From Plectrocnemia conspersa (Eukaryota; Arthropoda; Insecta; Trichoptera; Polycentropodidae), in assembly GCA_009617715.1 (NCBI GenBank), contig VTFK01000023.1, positions 1,240,001 to 1,304,000 on the forward strand: 64,000 bases of DNA. The letters are read 5' to 3'. The translations under genes were made by a program, and so were the position numbers. Below are positions 11,090 through 20,969 of this stretch, piece after piece. The notes below the pieces were generated by a model. That model saw only the letters and a program-made list of their open reading frames with translations, was not told the origin of the DNA and ran no database searches. The first letter of the stretch is position 1; each line of letters opens with the position of its first letter.

Positions 11090-11500
11090 TACACACACGC
11101 ACTTTGGTAGTCACATGTGCGAAACGCTTCAGGGGTCACGGCGTTCGAATGCGATTTGTCACGCGGACCCCATGGGGGCGAGATTCGGCATGGACCCAAG
11201 GGGTCCCCGTTTCTCGTGTTTACCCACTTGGCATTTCGACGAAATTGAACTATAAATTTGAGTGGGGGGCGTTTAATGGACCGAATATATGTTGACTCGA
11301 ACAGAATCCACGTAATAAAGAAGTCGTAAAGGGTCTTTGCGATGCAAGGGTCCTAATGAAGCCGGTGCGCCCGCTGAAATATAGCGCTGAGGTCCAATCC
11401 GTTTTATAATGTGTTAATTTATTGCAACAATTAAGTCGCGAGACTTGTTCGAATTGCGTCAAGTTGCCACACCTGGCAGGTGTGGCAACTTGACGGCGGA
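11090..11500. promoter_or_regulatory. GC-rich island 4 with paired E-boxes
   Basis: GC-richer block from GTAGTCACATGTGCG to the palindrome at its 3' end. It includes CACATGTG near 11112 (an E-box), GGACCCCATGGGGGCG near 11165 and the CACCTG/CAGGTG pair at 11471-11482. Opposing short frames (63, 70 and 71 codons) are unrecognised. The motif content suggests a regulatory element bound by bHLH or Snail-type factors. That is inference. Confidence 0.4.
11457..11495. repeat. perfect 39-bp palindrome containing two E-boxes
   Basis: The left arm CGTCAAGTTGCCACACCTG (11457-11475) and right arm CAGGTGTGGCAACTTGACG (11477-11495) are exact reverse complements around a single central G. The inner sequence is CACCTG, G, CAGGTG, so two E-boxes face each other one base apart. 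Confidence 0.95.
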
Positions 11501-12084
11501 GAAGAGTTTCAGATTATATGTGTAAATTCAGATTTTTTGGTAATGATTGCTTTGGAGGCACATAATCATTTTAACTAGAGATCTTTAACATAATAATATT
11601 TATGGACCCTTATTTAAGAAATAATATAATAATCGAATATTAAAAAAATATATATAAAACATATTAGTTTTAAATTTGAAAGAAATAGTTAAAAATTTTA
11701 TCAAAAAAAAAGGTAATAGCTTACTTGCAACATACAAAAAAGATATTCCTCTCATAGTTGCCAATTTTGTTGCGTAGTGTAGATTCTTGATCTCTGAAAA
11801 ATATTAAATTTAAATTTTTAAAATTGAATGGAATTGCTATAAATTAAGTTTTTTGCATTTCAAAATGAAATATTTTTTTATGTTGAGCATTGAAATTGTA
11901 TGTTAAAAGCAAATTATCATGAAAAGTAAAATGGACGTCGTAGATTTATATAATTATTAGCTGACATTTGAATATTTGTTAATTCGAATATTTGTGAAAA
12001 TGAAAGAGAAATATATTAAAACTTATATTAAAGGATTAAAACATTAAATTACTACTAAATACATTAGGTACTCACAACCAAAAA
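11501..12084. other. AT-rich unassigned sequence
   Basis: AT-rich. The part after about 11980 may be degraded mariner sequence, but only the region from 12085 is readable. Confidence 0.45.
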
Positions 12085-12300
12085 AACAGATATTCCATGA
12101 TGATAATGCCAGAGATGTTTTAGTACATCCACTATGTACTTCAGACCTTGCACATTTTTTATTGATGGTTAAAATTTATCAAAATTAAACTGCCATAAAA
12201 ATGCACCAATTTTTCGCTAGCAAGCCACAGGAATTATTCATTAGAATAATAAAAATAATGAATGACTCTGAAAGAACAATTGAATAATTCTAAATAAAAT
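12085..12300 (+). pseudogene. mariner transposase C-terminal fragment
   Basis: Translation gives FHDDNARDVLVHP then LCTSDLAHF (about 12094-12150). These correspond to the HDNARPH block and the PYSPDLAPSD block with the third catalytic aspartate of mariner D,D34D transposases. It continues with HQFFASKPQELFIR (about 12205-12245) and a SERTIE segment, matching the C-terminal FFxSK...FY...LPxRW region. About 10 residues between the first two blocks are deleted. N-terminal and central domains are absent, so it is a dead fragment. Confidence 0.8.
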
Positions 12301-13396
12301 AAAATTAATTATTTTAAATATTAAATGTCTCTTAATGAAAAATAAGCGGTTTATTGAGATTATTAATGCAAATTCTTGTCATCAAATTAATAATCGTTGC
12401 CTTTTTTTGACATACAAAAGGGTGCTGATGTAATAGAGTAGAAAGTCTAAAAGTAATAAAGTCTAAAGTAAATATAATATATTGTTTAGTGATACGAATA
12501 ATCAATCATTACAATATTATAATATTTAAAATTTATGTACATGAAATAACTAAATTTTTATCTTGTTTTGTAGAGATCAACGTGTTCCAATTTATATTTT
12601 TTAGATCCGCAGCCTTGAATATGGAACATTTTAATGATTTTGACATGTCACTATTATGTTTTATGAAGATCCTTTCGAACGGATTTAGACAAAAATGCCG
12701 CTTTCAATGATATAAAAAGGTAATTAGGACGTGCTAAAAATTGTCATCCGTATATTCAATACACAATAATACATAGAATAAAGACTTATTCGGTGAATAA
12801 CAATGTACAAATGAAAGTGAAAAAAATTAGCCCGCATTGAATCTGTGCACACAGCAATTTTTATTTGTTTACCTTAAATTTGATTACATCCGAAATTTGC
12901 TATTCATTTTTATAAAGGCCACCGTCGAAAACTCTTATTTAATCTACATATATTTAGTATTTAATTGTTCAGTTTTTTAAATGACAAATAGTTCAAAAAT
13001 ATAAAAATAATCAAATTACTAACAACGGTTATTTTGAAAGACAGGAATTGATTCATTGGATTTAATTCATATTGATTGCTATATTGAACTCGTTAGTCTA
13101 AAAATTCAACAATCTAAACGTTTACCTTATTTTTTTAATAATATTTGAAATATTTTTTCTCTGAAATAATCTATGCCCATAAAAATCAGTGTTCGGAAAG
13201 ATCCTCTCTACAAAAATCTGTCCGGAAAATTGTTATCCGGAATAATCCTGTCCGGAAAAATCAGCGAACCGTCCTGATTATGTCACGACATATTCTTCGT
13301 CCTCTAGTGACTATTTTTTATCTTTTTGTTAAATATAAACGTTGTTAAAATTTCTGCTCTGCAAAGAAAATATTTTTTTAATACTTTGATTAAGCT
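12301..13396. other. AT-rich unassigned, with ETS-like core cluster
   Basis: AT-rich. The only structured feature I see is a run of TCCGGAA cores: 13221-13229, 13237-13245 and 13251-13259, preceded by GTTCGGAAAGATCC at 13190. They could be ETS-type sites or a small decayed tandem repeat. Confidence 0.4.
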
Positions 13397-13540
13397 CGGA
13401 ATAACGTAGTCCGTAAGGTCTAGACTGGCAACCCAGATACCATGAGTTCTGGCCTCAACAGCAGACTCAAATTTTTATTTATAGTAAAGCACTAATATAA
13501 AAAAATGGCCCTAGTTGCAAAGTGACATAATAATTTAAAA
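13397..13540 (+). repeat. SINE-A, copy 1 (diverged)
   Basis: Starts GGAATAACGTAGTCCGTAAG like the copy at 48.06 kb and continues with the body block CTCAAATTTTTATTTATA, then CACTAATATAA and a CCTAGTTGCAAAGTGACAT-like stretch. The B box region is heavily mutated. The 3' half seen at 18.6 and 48.1 kb is missing. Confidence 0.7.
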
Positions 13541-13901
13541 TCAATTTTCAGACTAAATAGTCAAATAAAAAAATTAATCGATTTTATTAAAAAATTATAA
13601 ATAAAAAAATATTTAGTATTTTATTATAATAATACAGTGTATTATTGTAAATATCTATATATTATTATTAAATAAAAAACTAGATGATCATTGGAAAGAA
13701 CAAAATTCAATAGGATAATGATTTGTTACATTGGACATGTCTAATGGATCAATCTTCTTTGATTGAAATCAAAGCGTCGAGTTACAAAGAAATTTATATC
13801 TTTGTTTTATACCCGAATCGTAGATAAAATTGGTAATAACAGCTGTTCCTTCTTTAAATTTTTCATATTTTGAACAAGATTAAAATAAAAACCTCTTTGA
13901 G
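13541..13901. other. AT-rich unassigned sequence
   Basis: AT-rich with no recognisable element. Confidence 0.45.
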
Positions 13902-14165
13902 TTACTAAAAAACAAGATTTAAGTTCGCTGATAGGAACATTTTATGGCGTAATTCTGCAGAAAGCTCCAATAGACTTTTGCAAACTGCTGATTTTACGCA
14001 AAACAGTATCTTTTTATCTAATTGTTTATGTATTTCTTATATTCTGGGTATTAAAAAAACGAGATTTCAGTTCACTGACAGACAAATTTTAAAGCGTAAT
14101 TCTGCAGAAAGCCCCCAAACATTTTTGCAATCTTCTGATTGTTACGCAAAAATGTAATTTTAACG
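13902..14165 (+). repeat. tandem duplication, about 148-bp period
   Basis: Two units start near 13902 and 14050. Shared blocks include GCGTAATTCTGCAGAAAGC (exact in both), AAGATTTAAGTTCGCTGA versus GAGATTTCAGTTCACTGA, and TTTTGCAA...CTGATT...TACGCAAAA. The units are clearly homologous but diverged, so the duplication is not recent. Class unknown. Confidence 0.75.
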
Positions 14166-14830
14166 GACAAGTCCACAATCGTGCATTGATTGTAGCGCCG
14201 TTCGAGAAGAGAGAAGAAAATATGTCCAAGAAAAATAAAATGTATTAAAAATTAAAAAAAAATTACGTAGTAAATATTCAAGTACTTTAAGCCACTCGTA
14301 TAATGTGTACTCAAAATGTTTCATACTTTATATTTATAGTTGAATCTAGTGCTTATATTTGCGGGTTAAAGCAAATACATTGTTATAAAAAAACCCAGCC
14401 AATTAAATTCGTTTACGTGTATTGCTGGAGCGCGAGCAAACATTTGAGAAGCAATAAGCCCCTCGTCGCGACCGCATCGCAAACAAACAGCACAAAAGTT
14501 TGGACAGCACTCGTATTGTTAAGCCGGGGAAACCTTATAGGTAGACCGGTCTTTATTAGAGAGAGAATAGTGGTGGGAAAGTTGCGAGAGCGGCGCTCGC
14601 GTCGCCATGGCAACTGCCTTAATTATGTTCCTTCAGCATTAATAAGGTACTAAGTTTATTATTGCTATTACGTTTCACACACAACCGTCTCCCGACTTTG
14701 GGGAGGCTATCGCGCCGAACCGCACAACTTTCCTATAAACAATCTTGCCGGAGCTGCTTGCTTGCCGAACCACCTCATGCCGTAGCACACAGTACAAAGA
14801 ACTCGCCCACTCGACTTGCTTCACAATGAA
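14166..14830. promoter_or_regulatory. GC-richer island 5 with X-box motif
   Basis: GC-richer block with GAGAGAGAAT near 14560 and a perfect X-box at 14601-14614. Opposing frames (116 codons plus, 66 minus) are unrecognised, and the plus frame begins well upstream in AT-rich DNA. I read it as a regulatory block, possibly linked to RFX-controlled (ciliary or neuronal) expression. That is inference from one motif. Confidence 0.4.
14601..14614. promoter_or_regulatory. perfect X-box (RFX-type) motif
   Basis: GTCGCCATGGCAAC matches the X-box consensus GTNRCCNNRGYAAC at every position and is nearly palindromic. RFX family factors bind this motif in animals. Occupancy here is unknown. Confidence 0.5.
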
Positions 14831-15979
14831 ACAACCTATATAGTGTATCTATACAATACACATATATCTATTGTAGCCGTAAGAATACAAAGAAAACAAT
14901 ATAAACTGTATGATTGATCTTTCATATAAAACCATTCAGGTAGCTTTAAAAATAATCGGTATCAAGAAACAGATTTCTCTCTTTCAATTTTAATAAAAAA
15001 TATCTAACCTATTTATATATTGTTTACAATTGAATATATAAACTATGCTTTTGCTTATTTTTTTATAATTAATAAACAAGCATAAGTTACTGGCTTATGG
15101 TGATGTATAAAAATATTTAGCAGTAGTTGATAAGTTAAAATATTAAATACATATTTAGACCATTTCAGATTTTAGCATTAGTAATTTAAATTAATTTATA
15201 TTTTCTACATTGACTTCGTTATTCAGTAGCAATAATCGATGCTTTTCTAAATTATAATTGGCTCTGATAAGCTACATAATTAGTGAGTGGTTGAGTGCAT
15301 TTTGCGAAAACTTGAACTGGTTAATTTAGGTCATGTATCGTTTAGGTAATGCATCACTTAGGTGCAATTGAATTTATTATAGTCAGGTGGCGGGTACAGG
15401 TACAAATATATAATATATTATTAAAACAACCAAGGTATAAATTATTCGTTTTTTTAATTATATATTATCTACTGACGTTAACAATAAAATATAATGAAAA
15501 AAAACATATTAAAATTGTATGCACAAAAGCTTCTAATTTCTCAATGAAAATATTATATGCAGGGCCGCCGAAAAATTCAGGCCCTGTGACAATTATGATT
15601 CTGGGCCACATGATTTTTTACCGTCGTAATTATAAATCAATTACGACACATGAATAAATATATGTAATATACAGTATGTATTTATAATATTACAATATAC
15701 ATTATTGTATAAAAGAGTTGTTTTATGATTTTATTTACAAACATTTGGGTCGCAATTAATGCTTATAAACTAAAATTAAATTAAAAATTGAACATATAAT
15801 ACACAAAGAATTGTAAAACATTTAATTATTTATTTATTAAAAATATAAATATTTATGCATATTTTTTGCCAATATTTAGGGTAACTTTACAAGATTTTTT
15901 CATCGTATTAAAAAAATTAAAACATCTTTTTAAATAAATCATATAACATTTACATGAAAAAAAATCATAGATCCTTGAA
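14831..15979. other. AT-rich unassigned, with a CAGGGCC hairpin
   Basis: AT-rich. Near 15561-15590 a GC-rich patch has CAGGGCC and GGCCCTG seven-base arms around a short loop, followed by GATTCTGGGCCAC. It resembles one terminus of a hAT-type element beginning CAGGG, but I find no matching second terminus. The 102-codon frame at 15349-15657 runs through it and is not credible as a gene. Confidence 0.4.
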
Positions 15980-16270
15980 TTTATATTTTTTTGTTGATCG
16001 GAAAATGTTCGAGCAAGTCAAAACTAAACGTTTGTTATCATCATTTATAGAGTTGGTCATAAAACTTATATTGTCGAACAATATTTTCAAGTATAAATCA
16101 GAAATCCCTGTCTTTTTTATCACTACCTGCTCTGAACGAAGCTGTGATTTTTTTGTCAATTTAAAACTATTTGTTTTCAAAATTGCAGTGGTTTTATACC
16201 ATCATAAGACATTAGTTTAAATTATTTTTTTACAATAAAACATTCTATGAGAATTCTAGAAAAATGAGAA
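15980..16270 (+). repeat. repeat C, copy 3 (most complete)
   Basis: Contains all recognised parts of the family in order: GATCGGAAAATGTTCGAGC (about 15995), AATCCCTGTCTTTTTTATCA and CTACCTGCTCTGAACGAAGC (about 16100-16140), AAAATTGCAGTGGTTTTATA (about 16180) and ATTCTATGAGAATTCT (about 16240). No coding capacity or terminal repeats are evident. The plus-strand 88-codon and minus-strand 71-codon frames here are chance translations. Confidence 0.7.
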
Positions 16271-16561
16271 ATTAATCTTTTGCATTTTTCTCGAGAAATT
16301 ATCAAGAATAAAAAGCCACACATAATTTTTTTTGTACACTAATTTAATTTAGACGTAAATTAAAATAAAATAGTAAATACTCGCATTTTCACATTTTATC
16401 TACAAAATTATTTTTTAACAATTAAATTCATACTAATTATTTAAAAAAAAAATCGGGTAATAAAAAAATCAATTTGTTTGCTTTGGAAAAACTCGAGCTC
16501 AATAAAATTTAACTATATAAATTTCCGATACAAATATGATGCACATAAGCTTTATTATATT

Positions 16562-16620
16562 TATATCCTAAATAAACTATAGTTTTTTTTACAAAAAAAT
16601 ATAGTTTTTTAGGATATATA
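16562..16620. repeat. long imperfect hairpin, AT-rich
   Basis: The left arm from about 16562 (TATATCCTAAATAAACTATA, then G and a T run) pairs with 16594-16620 (an A run, then TATAGTTTTTTAGGATATA). There are only two single-base bulges over about 26 pairs and a loop of about 3 bases. It may be a small fold-back element. Confidence 0.7.
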
Positions 16621-16755
16621 TATAATATTATACACGTACCTAAAAGTGCTAACAAAACATTTTTTGCTCTGATTTTCAAATACAAACTTTTTTGAGAATC
16701 ATAATTTTTAAACAAACATAAATATATTATAAAGTGCAAGTTTTTGTAATATGAA

Positions 16756-17060
16756 AATCACTGTCATTACCCGTCAGGCCCTCATTTCTCTGGAGGCAGC
16801 TCGCGGGATTTATCATTACTCCCTTTACGGCAAATAATGTCATTAAGCGACTTTAGTATGGCGGGGGAATTATCAAAAGATTAATTAAGCGTTTCATTGA
16901 AGGATACAAGTCAAGTATAAACTTTAACCGAGTTTAATAGTGAGCTGCTTACTTGTGTGAATGGAAATTAAGAAGATGGAGACAGGCCTGTAGGCCACAT
17001 ATGGGCTGGGGGAGGTCGTATTGCTCTCGTCTGCAAACATACTAAAACGTACGAGTTTAT
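16756..17060. promoter_or_regulatory. GC-richer island 6 (putative regulatory)
   Basis: Low-repeat block with GTCATTACCCGTCAGGCCC and a homeodomain-like AGATTAATTAAGCG near 16879. It ends in ACAGGCCTGTAGGCC near 16982. No frame longer than chance. Candidate regulatory DNA. Confidence 0.35.
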
Positions 17061-17309
17061 TATATGATAAATATATAAAATATATTAAATAATGTAAACG
17101 ACTTCATGTATGTATGTTGAATAAATAAAGCATAAATAATTGAAAATACGTATACTGTTCTCAAAAAATATTATTTTAATTAATTAATTTTTATTTTACA
17201 CCTTGTAAAATATAAAATTTTGAGTTCGATTATGTACTTATTATTTTCTGTATAGTTATAATAAAATATTTATGATTTATAATATTGTATTGTATAAAGA
17301 AGCCAGTCT
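17061..17309. other. AT-rich unassigned sequence
   Basis: AT-rich with no recognisable feature. Confidence 0.45.
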
Positions 17310-17720
17310 AGATAACAATAGAGGTTATCTTAGGCGGTAAACTGCTAGCGATTAATTGCTGCCGGTAATTTTCTACGGTTTGGTACGGAATGCTATACCT
17401 CGAGACTAAACAATTGCGTTATTAATTATTCATATTTTACGGACCATCTATTAGCACATTTGTTCTGAGACGTAAATCACTTGTAAGCACCCATAAGTAC
17501 CGCATAACTACTCTTTGTGTGGATAGGATGCGTGATAGACAATGCGTTTCTCTCTACGCAAAATACTATTGTCATTTCACTAATTTTTTTAGCGATATCT
17601 GGAGTGGCCATATGAATGTTTCACTTTTAAGACGTAAGCATATTTAATGGTGTGCTTAAGAAGCGATGCAATTGATCCGCCAACATTCTCATCTGAGATT
17701 CGTGAGAGCTGTCTCTAATC
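17310..17720. promoter_or_regulatory. moderately GC-richer low-repeat block
   Basis: Intermediate composition, no repeat similarity. GATAAC and GTTATC face each other across seven bases at about 17311-17329. No coding frame. Weak candidate for conserved non-coding DNA. Confidence 0.25.
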
Positions 17721-18400
17721 AACAATATAAAATACGTGAAATGCTTCTTAATTAAATATATTTTAAGTAATATTTTAAGGTCATCGACGAAAGGCAAAAA
17801 ATAGCATTACTAATAATTAATTAATAGCATTAATGAACATCAATATAATGCTTGAGAGAGTTAATTAAAAATATGAAGTAATCAAGTAACGGCATTCTTT
17901 GTCTAACCAATTAAGAAAAATTATGCAGAGTACGTTTCTGAAACTACGAAAAAATGAATTCCGAATTATTTGTTGTAGATTTTTTGCATCAACTTCGTTA
18001 ATTATAATACGATACCCTCCTGAAACCTTACACGTATCATCAATTAATAACACATATCGGTCTTACGGTACTCGCTTATAATCAGCTTACCCGTCAAAGA
18101 AGTTGCCGATCGATCCGCGAGTATAATGTCGAAATAATTAACGTAGCGAGTTCTCGTGCCAGCAGTTTGGGAAAACTTGTTCTAATCAAGCGCCGGGATA
18201 CCGTCGTCGTAGCTAAGCCTTGCGAAAACCACAAACATAGTCTGCTTAGGCCCCCCATACCACCATCCCTTCGTTCTCCATTTTGGAAGAACGGCGAAAT
18301 TGAAACAGGGAAGGGCGGAGGGTGTACCGCCAACTATGCGAATTTTAGTTTGCGTAAATAAACGCGCTTCGGCGTGTTTGCACATTGGCGACGCGGTAAT
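17721..18400. promoter_or_regulatory. GC-richer island 7 (putative regulatory)
   Basis: AT-rich at first, then GC-rich from about 18090 to 18400. Three overlapping unrecognised frames (79 and 67 codons minus, 64 plus) cover 18094-18385. The overlap in several phases suggests composition rather than coding. Confidence 0.35.
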
Positions 18401-18574
18401 AACATGCTACATTTGATAGCAGTGTGTAAGAAGAATCCTTGAAAATTGAATAAGGATAATATGGTATATAAAAAAAATAACGTCTGCCAATTTATGGGTT
18501 TCTAAATATGATATATTATATATATAGTTCCATGCTGAGGCGTTTGAAAATTTTTCGTTGCTTGTTTTGTATAT

Positions 18575-18895
18575 AGAATAGCGCAGTCCGTAACGTCTCA
18601 GACTAGTAACTCTAAGGTTACAGGTTCCAACTTTGGCAGCGGCACTCGAATTTTTATTTATAAAAAATGCACTATTATTAAAAAAACGGCGCCAACTACA
18701 GAGACATCTACTGGTTATAAATTATATTGCACATAATAACTTATAATTATTATTATTGATGTCACCGATTCCCAGACTTTCAGTCTAGTGGTTAATGCTT
18801 ACTTATAGGTATTCATTATATCTGATTGACTTACTCAATTGGTATAGATTTACTCTGTTGTGAAGTATTGGGCGTACGCTTGTCAGTTTAAAATT
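18575..18895 (+). repeat. SINE-A, copy 2 (near full length)
   Basis: Matches the copy at 48.06 kb over its whole length: head AGAATAGCGCAGTCCGTAAC, anticodon-arm-like TCAGACTAGTAACTCTAAGG, body CTCGAATTTTTATTTATAAA, a GATGTCACCGATTCCCAGAC block and tail TATCTGATTGACTTACTCAA. The B box reads GGTTCCAACTTTG and is mutated, so the internal promoter is probably inactive. About 320 bp defines the full family length. Confidence 0.85.
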
Positions 18896-19190
18896 TATGA
18901 TTTATTCTCATTCTCCGATCAATTCTCTACTCTGTAAATCGTATCGCTTTGTATGAACGTTGTAAAATAATACACGTAAACAAAGGAAACATATTTAATT
19001 ATAATAATAAATAATAATAAAAATAAAATTTGAATTTGCTTCGTTGGTAATGCATTCTGTTGTTTCGACCAATGAAAAATAAGCATTCAAATATAAAACA
19101 AGATGGCTGACAGTACCGTGACAACGGTTTTAAATAATTATTATTTAATAACAAAATTTTGCTACGCGACTTATTCGTCATTTGACTGAA
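18896..19190. other. AT-rich unassigned sequence
   Basis: AT-rich between SINE-A and the tandem array. The part after 18900 may be LINE 3' sequence carried with the SINE, but no motif is readable. Confidence 0.4.
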
Positions 19191-19715
19191 TATAAATAAT
19201 CAGATTGAAAATTAACTAGGTGTGTTATAACCATGAAAATTTAATACATACATTATGTGTTGAGGATTAGAAGAATACATTGATTAAATTAGATAAACAA
19301 TCATAAAACAATCTACGTAATGAAACCTTCAAATTTTGAATTCCCGGCGACGGGCTCCAAGGCAGAAAAGTGAGTTTATCTTTTATAAATAATCAGATTG
19401 AAAATTAACTACGTGTGTTATAACTATAAAAATTAAATATATATACATAATGTCTTTAGGATAAGAAGAATACATTGATTAAATTAGATAAACAATCATA
19501 AAACAATCTTCCTAATGAAATCTTCAAATTTTGAATTCCCGACGTTGGGCTCTGCGGCCGAAAAGTGAGTTTTTCCTTTTATTTTATATAAAAATTAGCA
19601 TTGCTTCTGATTTAATGCACATATACGTTAGATTTTAAGAATTGCAAATAAACCAGGTATGTTTTAAACGTGAAGTGTAATATATCCATATTATGTATGA
19701 GGATTGAAAGTTAAT
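19191..19715 (+). repeat. tandem array, about 193-bp period, 2.4 units
   Basis: Unit 1 starts at 19191 and unit 2 at 19384, both TATAAATAATCAGATTG and highly similar throughout (TAGATAAACAATCATAAAAC shared exactly). Each ends with TTCAAATTTTGAATTCCCG, a GGGCTC block and AAAAGTGAGTTT. A third, much more diverged partial unit lies at about 19637-19715 (ACCAGGTATGTTTTAAACG). This looks like the remains of a satellite or of a tandemly repeated transposon terminus. Confidence 0.85.
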
Positions 19716-20517
19716 GTCGATCAAATCGGCGCTGTCGCAGTGTGAACGCTATATATATCAGCCAACGGACAGCTTATAAATATGTAGTTTCTTGGATGTT
19801 ATCTAATAAACGACATTTTACAATGCTTATAAATATGTGATTGAATACCTAAAATAATCGATAGCTAAAATATCTAAGAGTAGGTTATTTTTAATTCCGA
19901 TGTGGCAAAATATGTATACGTCATGGTTTTTATTCAATTTCTGTTCTGTGCTATCATTCCTCTTTCAAAATAGCCCAATTCAAGAAATCAGTTACATTAA
20001 ACTTATGTAGTATGTTCTTTATAAAAAGATAATACTTGCTGACAGTGACTTTAACATGAAAAGATTCACTCTTTGTTTATATATACCAATTCTGCGTTGT
20101 AGCCATATAGGTCATCAAATTGTTCCATCATTGCTTCGGAAAAGTAATTCAAAACAATAAGACCTTTATCAAGAGCAAACATTGAATACATAATTACTAC
20201 TAATATAACCCATAAATTAAATTTAAACGACAACTGAAGAACAAAATTGATGGAAGTTACTGTAGAGGATTAAACACGTAGATTAGCATCTCTTTATCTT
20301 CTTCAAAATTGTCGCAATATGTCATATATTAATTGTTTGTCATACATAAATGTTATTAGATCTATCATTGCTTCTGAAAATTAACTGTAAACGATACTAT
20401 ATAGTGGATAAAATGTAATTTTTTGTTTACACTAATACGAGATTTTTCATTATTACTACCATTGTAATATGCTTATTTAACTTTGATATTTATATCTTTA
20501 ATTGCCAAATCACTGCT
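19716..20517. other. AT-rich unassigned sequence
   Basis: AT-rich with no recognisable gene. It includes a small GC-richer patch near 19725-19770. Confidence 0.45.
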
Positions 20518-20935
20518 GTTTGTCTTTTAATATAAGATCCTGAAAATTCAATAGTAATTTTGATAGAATATCCGTGATATTCATATAACCAAACACTTAC
20601 TGGCACACTCATAATTTATAGTTTTGATTATATTGTCTATTATTTCAAATGCTACATCACGTTGAATCATTTTTAATTGATATTGTAAGAAAAATTCTGT
20701 GTTTATAACCTATTTCACTGCTTATTTAATTGTACCGAGCTGCGCGCAGCGAGCGCTTGCCAGATGACAGAAGAGCTGTCACGTGTTTGTCTTTTAATAT
20801 TAGATCCTGGAAAGTCAATGGCAATTTTGTTAGAATTACCGTGACATATTAATCATATAACCAAACACTTACTGGCATACTCATAATTTATAGTTTTGAT
20901 TATATTGTCTATAATTCCAATGCTATATCACTTAC
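20518..20935 (+). repeat. direct repeat pair, 266-bp period
   Basis: GTTTGTCTTTTAATATAAGA (20518) recurs as GTTTGTCTTTTAATATTAGA (20784). Homology continues for about 145 bp, including CATATAACCAAACACTTACT and ATTTATAGTTTTGATTATAT. The spacer carries a 12-bp palindrome GCTGCGCGCAGC (20739-20750) and GAGCGCTTGCC. The pair lies just upstream of the hAT-like pseudogene and may be part of its 5' region. Confidence 0.8.
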
Positions 20936-20969
20936 AATTTGACAAATATTTCTCCGAATTCAGTACGTC

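Noticed and set aside
15561..15615. hAT-type terminus CAGGGCCGCC
   Set aside because: No second terminus or target duplication was found in the window.
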